Origin: Ascaris suum
Taxonomy: Eukaryota > Nematoda > Chromadorea > Rhabditida > Ascarididae
Assembly (NCBI GenBank): GCA_013433145.1
Contig: CM024188.1
Coordinates: 5,741,001-5,805,000, forward strand
Length of the DNA stretch: 64,000 bases
Direction of reading: 5' to 3'
Shown here piece after piece: positions 58,346-64,000 of the stretch. A model generated the notes under the pieces. That model made no database searches. It was not told the DNA's origin and saw only the letters and a program-made list of their open reading frames with translations. Each line of letters opens with the position of its first letter. The stretch's first letter is position 1. The translations under genes and the position numbers were made by a program.

Positions 58346-60896
58346 GTTTCATTACTTGATTATCACTGGGCAACTGTGTAGACCTTTAAACCTGAAGTCC
58401 ACTCCCTTCCTGGCATCAGTACAGTGGAAAATCAGCAAACTCTTCGTTCGCGACTTCCATGTGGAGGTTTTGCGGATCAAAAATATAGAGCATGCAGAAT
58501 CTGAAGAATCATAATGGACTTCGTTGAAATATTCGAGCTATCATGCGACTGGATGAATTTCAATTGCATATAACTGTTAACTTCTGCACGACTGACACAA
58601 CAACTGAGACAAACAGTCTTCAGGTCATTAGTGACAGGGAGGATTCAAGAAAGAGAAGTAAAGCTGTAAAAACAGAATAAGTAGAACCATCAACGGAGTT
58701 CCCAATTTCTGTATGATGTCCAAATTCCCACAGAGATTTAATTTTTTGGTACTGTTTTCCTATTAAGAGGCGTTGTTCTTTCAATCAAAGGAAGGAGGTC
58801 TTTAAATTTTTTTCAACTGTTTCTCTGTGTGTGAGCGCGCTGCACTCACGTTATTCCTTCGTCTACCTTACCAAAAACTTGCTAAATTCGTCACAATCCA
58901 GCGAACTGCCCTCCCTAGTGCAAGTTTTTGGCAATCAAACTATCAGCAAGGGAAATGGTGTGAAGCCCAGTCGGATCACAAAAGACAGCAGCTCAACTAG
59001 CTTTCCGTTCGGTTCTATGTCATAAGATGACATTATGAAATGGCTTTAGACCATCTGTAGCATTGCTGAGATAAATCGTAGGCCTAAAAGAAAGAGTCAG
59101 TTAAGAAATGGATCAAAAAGAAAAAGAAGTAATGACTAAAAATAGAACGAAACGAGAAGGTGGAACGAAAAATCATGAATAATGAGCTAGAGGAGTAATA
59201 ATTCCACCTTACTGTCACCTGAGAACGGCTATTGTTGAAGTTTTCGTTTTTTTGATACTGTGTTGTGATAAGCTGTCACATAATTGCAGTCACCAGCATA
59301 CAGGAGGTTCAACGTCCCCCTCTCGATGAGTCCAACAAACGTAAAAAAGTTGTTGTCGCATGCCACAAATGGCTGTCGTATGCTCCGCTCGCTCCGTTTG
59401 CTTCAAAAAATTTTGTCGCCTGCAGTAAAAAGATAAAAATTTCTGCTGCGAGGTTTTGCCTCCCTATCCTGCGTGAAGGGAATGCGGAAGTCATAGAAAG
59501 CAGGATTTTCTAAAGTCGCTCGAATGTTCAGAAAAGTTGCGTTGTTTCACTTGCGGAAAAAAGCTTCAGTCGAAGATCCCTGTGGGATCCATACATTATC
59601 AATTCGCCCAACATATTATGGTTAAATATTGTTCCGCTTCTCTCCTACAGTCTTTCAATTACAATTTTAAAAAATGCAAAAAGTGACTGCGAGCGACTGT
59701 TGGACTTCATAAATAACAATAACATAACTTCCAATTCGTGAATGTTCAACTATCCCTACTACAATATTCCCATATTCTTTTAACTGCAACAGTTATCTGT
59801 CAGATTAACTTATGACTTTTTTATTTTACTACTGCTCGTTGGAGAATCTCCCTTTTCAGATGGTTTCCGCCAATTTTTATTTTTATTTTTCTCATAAAAT
59901 TCCGTAAAATCGGTGGTTGTGGTGAACGATTTTTTTCTGTACTTCTTCGGCTGTAACTTCGCCTATCGCACTGCGAGTTAGTTCACTTCATGAAATTAGC
60001 GGATGAGACTTTTTCCGGCGAGTAGGATGTAAAGGAGATAGGGAGGGATGCTACGGGAGGGGGGTGTCGTCGGGGGCATTGATTACGCTACGGTAAATCT
60101 GAAAAACAGGTGCCCCGAAAATGTTCCATTGGCGATGTTCGTTGTAGCTGGAGCGTTAACTGCCTAGGTCATGTTCGGGTATTCACTGTTGCCACAGCAT
60201 GCCGAAGACGACATTCAGCTAGCTGAGTGCTAGCAACGAGGCCACGCCTCTGCGTTTCTCGTTATCTTTCTCTTACTGTTTGCTTCTTGCAGTTCACTCT
60301 TGGATAAGCTCTGCTAGTCCTGTGTCATAAATCTATCAAAGAACACTCTCACTATACAGGTAATGCTTTTTTTTGCTGGAGCTGTTATTTATTGTAAGAG
60401 GCAGCTTCAAAGTCAAACTCTGTTTGAGTACGAAAAGGAATGCGCCTACTTGTAATGTGTTGTGGGGGCTCCGTTCGCCGGCAGGGTTTCCTTGAGACAG
60501 TAACTCTCCAAATTCCTTGTCTGTGTCCCTGCTTGCAAAGGTGTTCTCCATCATGGGTTTTCCGATTTTTTCTGTTTGTGACCCCGCGTCTGGACAAGTT
60601 ACTGTTTTACAGGGCTCCTCCCCACGCCCCCCCCCCCGCTCCCCGAAAACCTTCAATCCAAAAAGCATTGCCAACCTGTTCCAAAAACTGCATGCAACGT
60701 ATCATTTGAGAGTGTGTATGCGCATTTGCAGGCGATGGGGCGGAACAACGGAGCAGCGCATAAGAAGACACACGCACCCAGACACCGTGCCAAAAGAGGA
60801 GAGAGCAGTGCGCCCGTAGTCAACTGCAGTGAGCCTATCGAGGTGCGTTTGTCGGTGTTTTGCATTAAAGCACAACGCTTCTATTTGCGTTTGTAA

Positions 60897-60936
60897 TAAT
60901 GCGATTTTCGTAACGTTTGCCACGAAAATCGCATTA
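60897..60936. repeat. perfect 15-bp inverted repeat, 10-nt loop
   Basis: The arm taatgcgattttcgt (60897-60911) is followed by a 10-nt loop and its exact reverse complement (60922-60936). A run of 12 G follows at 60945-60956. It could be a hairpin, a relic of a palindromic mobile element, or a cruciform-prone site. Confidence 0.9.
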
Positions 60937-61163
60937 ATGGGAAAGGGGGGGGGGGGAGGATGAGGTGGGGATGAGATTGATAGACCTTCTTCAGACAGCC
61001 AAAGTTTCATCTGAAGATTTGCATAACGGTTGAACTTGGAAGTCGATTCCAATTTACTTATTTACCTTATTTGTTTTTTTTGTTTATTTTATTATTTGCG
61101 TGAATGATTTATACAATGATCTCTTGTCTACTTCTGTACAAATTTTCCGCGCATATGATGCTC

Positions 61164-61209
61164 AATAAATAAATAAATAAATAAACAAATAAGTAAAGAA
61201 ATGAACAAA
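61164..61209 (+). repeat. (AATA)n microsatellite
   Basis: About five perfect aaat/aata units grading into imperfect ones (aaacaaataagtaaag). Simple repeat in the intergenic region. Confidence 0.85.
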
Positions 61210-61250
61210 TAGATTTGCATAAATTAGCTTACAGGAATTTTTATATCACG

Positions 61251-61438
61251 TTAGCAGTCGAAATTAATCTCAATCGCCATTGCCTTCACCTCCACAGTAG
61301 AAAAAAGAGAGAAAAGCCTTGGACGCTCGAACGCAATTGAAATTCGTTCATGGCAAACGGCTCTCCTATCTTCCACGTTTGTTGTGACTATTTTTATCCA
61401 CTGTCCATTACAGTAAACAAAATTGAAACACATGTTTG
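61251..61438 (-). CDS. candidate terminal exon, unknown product
   Basis: A minus-strand frame of 62 codons follows an acceptor (tttttgtcag) and ends at TAA (61251-61253). It reads NFVYCNGQWIKIVTTN... and ends EVKAMAIEINFDC. Its amino-acid make-up is protein-like, but no family is recognised. It could be the last exon of the antisense gene that includes 63052-63496, with at least one connecting exon not found, since the phases (0 out, 1 in) do not match directly. Confidence 0.25.
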
Positions 61439-61485
61439 CTGACAAAAACTTATTTTCTATGTCTAAGGTGTGGATAAATCCACTT

Positions 61486-62070
61486 ATTAAAGTCCAGCCC
61501 TACCGCTGTCATATCGCAAATATTCCCAAACAATACCGCTGATATGTCACTCAAATTTGATCAAAATTCCTTCACGCTATATTTTATTTCGCATATTTTA
61601 CTCTAGTCTATGAATTCTAAAATGCATAGTCATCGTAAAATAGCCATAGATTAGCACAACTATTTTTGAACAGCGCCGGAAATTTGCCAGTATTTTATAA
61701 ACAATAGTAGCTTATCTATAATTTAGCGTAAAAATTAAACAAATGCACCTGTGCGCCTCAATAGATAATCATATCGTCAATGGTGATTGAGCCGTTTCTT
61801 TGTTTCCGGTGTGATAGCCATAATCTTGCAATCATCTTATTTCGTTTCAAGCATAATACTAGCCTTAAACTTGCTTTATTTACTCATTGTCGCACAAGTG
61901 CATGCTAGTTTAACCGTAAATGGCCACCAAATCCGTAATTTTACTATCCAATACGATTAAAGTCCAACGTTTCGATTGTCATATTGCAAATTTTTCCAAA
62001 CAGTACCGCCAACATACCACTTAAATTTGATCAAAATTCGTTTACGCTACGTTTTATTTCGTATATTATT
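61486..62070 (+). repeat. 115-bp direct repeat pair
   Basis: 61486-61600 and 61956-62070 align without gaps over 115 bases at roughly four in five positions. Shared blocks include taaagtcca, tgtcata, ccaaaca, aaatttgatcaaaattc and ttttatttcg. About 355 bases of unrelated A/T-rich sequence separate them. They could be remnants of element ends or an old duplication. Confidence 0.8.
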
Positions 62071-62762
62071 GCATTTTGTTGTGCATTCTCACAGCAATTG
62101 TGTTGCATTGACATATTGTTGGAAATTGTTTGTGAAATGCTGAGACAGTGAGTCTGGGACGGCGAAGAGCTAACGTCGTCTCAGGCATTTGGCGACCGAA
62201 TATCTGGGTGCAGCTGTCGACGGTACGGATGAGCAGTCACGGATTAGATCGTCAATCGACCATTCTCTCCTCCATTTATATTATTATCGAACTGCACGCG
62301 TTGTATATGTTGATTTTTTCCCCATTTCCCGGCCCCGAAAAGAGAGACAAGAGATAATGCAAACAAAATTGCGTATATAAGATCAGCAATAGCGTGAATA
62401 ACGAAATTATTGGCACATTAAGCATGAAATAGCGAAAGCTGAACAGGGATTGGTCTGGCTTTAATCTAGTCCCGGATGTGAACGGAACTAGAGCCGGAGT
62501 CGGGATTTAGCTCGCAGTCATGGAATCTTCTTGGAAAAAAAACTGCTGATTTTGATAATTAGAAGGCGTCAGCTATCAGAGTTCAAGCAAATTCCGGTTG
62601 GATTCGAATATTACACATTGATGGCTGTGGTCATATGATTCTTTGACTACATTTTTCCAGAATGCATTTTTTATTAGGGAATTTCCTACTATCAGCGGAA
62701 ATTGTTTGCAGATTTGCGCGAGGTAGAGTTTGTACAATAATCGTGGTTGACATTGAGTTGCA

Positions 62763-64000
62763 GTCAAACGAGAATCAGGGACCGAGAGAAGATTCGCAGA
62801 AATCGAATGAACAAAGTAAAGCTGAATCGGCATGCAAAACGACGGCCGAGGAGAAGGCCGATTGCTTCCCACGTACTCTCGAATTTTATCCGTTTGCATA
62901 CGCACTATACAACAATTACCTCGATGAGCACTGCTGGTACTGCCTATCGCCATCGGCAAATCTCAGGTGAGCTGCAGATAGTTTTCGGCTTGTCAACTTT
63001 TCATCTATATTGAGAAATATCCTCGCTGGAATGAATTCATAACAAACTCACGTTCATAGTTGTACCCTTCACTTCACTCACAAATAAAGTTTTTCGATTT
63101 TCTGGAAGTATCGTTTTGTCCTTCGATAGTTCTGAAGCTATCGAAGGGATTCGAAAATGTTTAGAGCAAATGCAGCGTTCATAGGTAATGAGTTGACGAA
63201 CTTGTGTTATGAGGGTACTTGAATCGTTCACTGGAAGAATGATTTGTTCGAATAGCGTTTTTGCTGACGTCGGGGAATTTTCGCAATGAAAGACAGAGAT
63301 GGCTTTCATCCCTGTTATCTGAAGAAGCAGTTGTCGATATTTTATGCCGAATATTGCATCAGTTGGTTCTGTCATCACTTCTTCGACTGAATGCTCCCTT
63401 TGAATTGCATATTCATTTGACGAGGAATTTCGTACTTTAGGAGACGGAGAGGGAGCCGCTGTGTCCTTCCTTAATGAAAGAGGTGGTGAACAGGAGCTAA
63501 AAGAAGGGAAAAAGCAACTGCGATGTGGCCCATACTTTTAACGATGCTAAAATTTCTAGCAAGTAGAAATTTATTTAGGCGTTGCAAAGGCTGCAATAGA
63601 GCCATGTTCTGCGATCAGAACTGTCAAACATTGGGATGGAAGGATCATAAAGCAGAATGCAGAGCGCTTAAAGGCAGTCCCACTGTGCCAGATATCGAAG
63701 TACGTCTCCTTGGTCGAATCATCACAAGGTTCAAGGCAAGTTGTTTTATTTCTTTCGTTTAATCACGTAGACTAAATGCTTTCGGTATTCTATTTTCATT
63801 CAACTCGCTTTGTTGCATTTAAGTAAGAAGTTGATATGTTTGGTTTGATAGAGACGAACGAAGTAAAAAACCTTGTGCGAAATGAATGAGTTACTGCTTT
63901 GCAGCAACTTCGTGCAGAAGATGGAATTCGTTTTTTTTTGAACTCGAGTTGTCCACATTTGGTGTTTTTGCTTATGCCGTCATCGACTTTATTGTCTTAG
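62763..64000 (+). CDS. SMYD-family SET/MYND methyltransferase, 5' part
   Basis: First recognisable exons of a SET/MYND protein, likely a lysine methyltransferase. Exon 62763-62966 (start uncertain, no convincing ATG) ends FYPFAYALYNNYLDEHCWYC...NLR. It joins in phase 2 to exon 63579-63735, RRCKGCNRAMFCDQNCQ...WKDHKAEC, then VRLLGRIITRFK. Together they give a full MYND zinc finger (CxxC, CxxC, CxxxC, HxxxC). MYND inserted near the N terminus, followed by VRLL-R-I, is the SMYD layout; the catalytic SET part must lie beyond the window. The donor after 63735 reads AAG|GCAAGT, a GC-AG-type site. A possible next exon begins at 63905 (after gctttgcag), but its frame is not recognisable. A long antisense exon lies in the intron. 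Confidence 0.82.
63052..63496 (-). CDS. internal exon of unidentified antisense gene
   Basis: A 445-nt minus-strand exon lies between an acceptor (cttcttttag, ending 63497) and a GTGAGT donor after 63052. It is open for 148 codons, the longest unexplained open exon in the window. It begins Ser/Pro-rich (SPPLSLRKDTAAPSPSPK), then reads FGIKYRQLLLQITGMKAI, SAKTLFEQIILPVN and CICSKHFRIPSIASELSK. The family is not recognised. It lies wholly within the SMYD intron (62967-63578), so the gene would be antisense and overlapping, entering from beyond the right edge. Confidence 0.5.

Noticed and set aside
60336..61052. Several 90-116 codon overlapping frames on both strands
   Set aside because: Pro/Arg/Cys-rich chance frames around C and G runs, with no family resemblance or paired splice sites.
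62576..62959. 127-codon minus-strand frame opposite the SMYD exon
   Set aside because: It overlaps a conserved plus-strand exon and reads as its shadow. The proposed antisense exon 63052 does not splice into it in frame.

Overview
This looks like a eukaryotic chromosome or scaffold fragment, most likely from a nematode. Genes are split into many small exons by introns of a few hundred bases to several kilobases. Nearly all splice sites are GT-AG, with T-rich acceptors such as tttcag, tttccag and tttgcag. There are scattered long G/C homopolymer runs, and no bacterial features. The nematode call is an inference from gene structure and protein divergence; the species cannot be named from this window.

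The left half (about 78-34,976, + strand) is one gene. I reassembled it by hand into 36 phase-consistent exons coding for about 1,645 aa. It is the orthologue of DCAF1 (VprBP), the substrate receptor of CUL4-DDB1 ubiquitin ligases. It has the conserved N-terminal segment, a helical armadillo-like region, a LisH motif, a WD40 propeller with two WDxR (DDB1-docking) motifs, and a Ser/Asp/Glu-rich acidic tail.

The middle (37,598-55,104, - strand) is a second gene lying tail to tail with dcaf-1. It is the orthologue of WASHC2 (FAM21), the scaffold tail subunit of the WASH actin-nucleating complex on endosomes. Fifteen exons were recognised (about 797 aa). They carry the WASHC2 head and a tail with several Leu/Phe-acidic (LFa) motifs. 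One exon junction (50,560/49,993) does not keep phase, so a very small exon or a sequence error is suspected there. The 2.6 kb between the two genes is their shared 3' flank.

The right end (about 62.76 kb to the edge, + strand) holds the first recognisable exons of a SET/MYND (SMYD-family) methyltransferase gene that runs off the window. A long open exon on the opposite strand (63,052-63,496) lies inside its intron, so an unidentified antisense gene probably overlaps it. The stretch 55.6-62.7 kb has no recognisable conserved gene. It holds repeats: a 92-bp-period tandem duplication, a diverged LTR-like repeat whose partner lies inverted in a dcaf-1 intron, a 115-bp direct repeat pair, a perfect 15-bp hairpin, microsatellites and a GC-rich ORF-bearing block.

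Functionally the three recognised genes cover ubiquitin-ligase substrate recognition, endosomal actin and sorting, and lysine methylation. Nothing in the sequence links them into one pathway. Exon borders were read by eye from splice consensus, phase and homology recalled from the families; no alignment or search was run.
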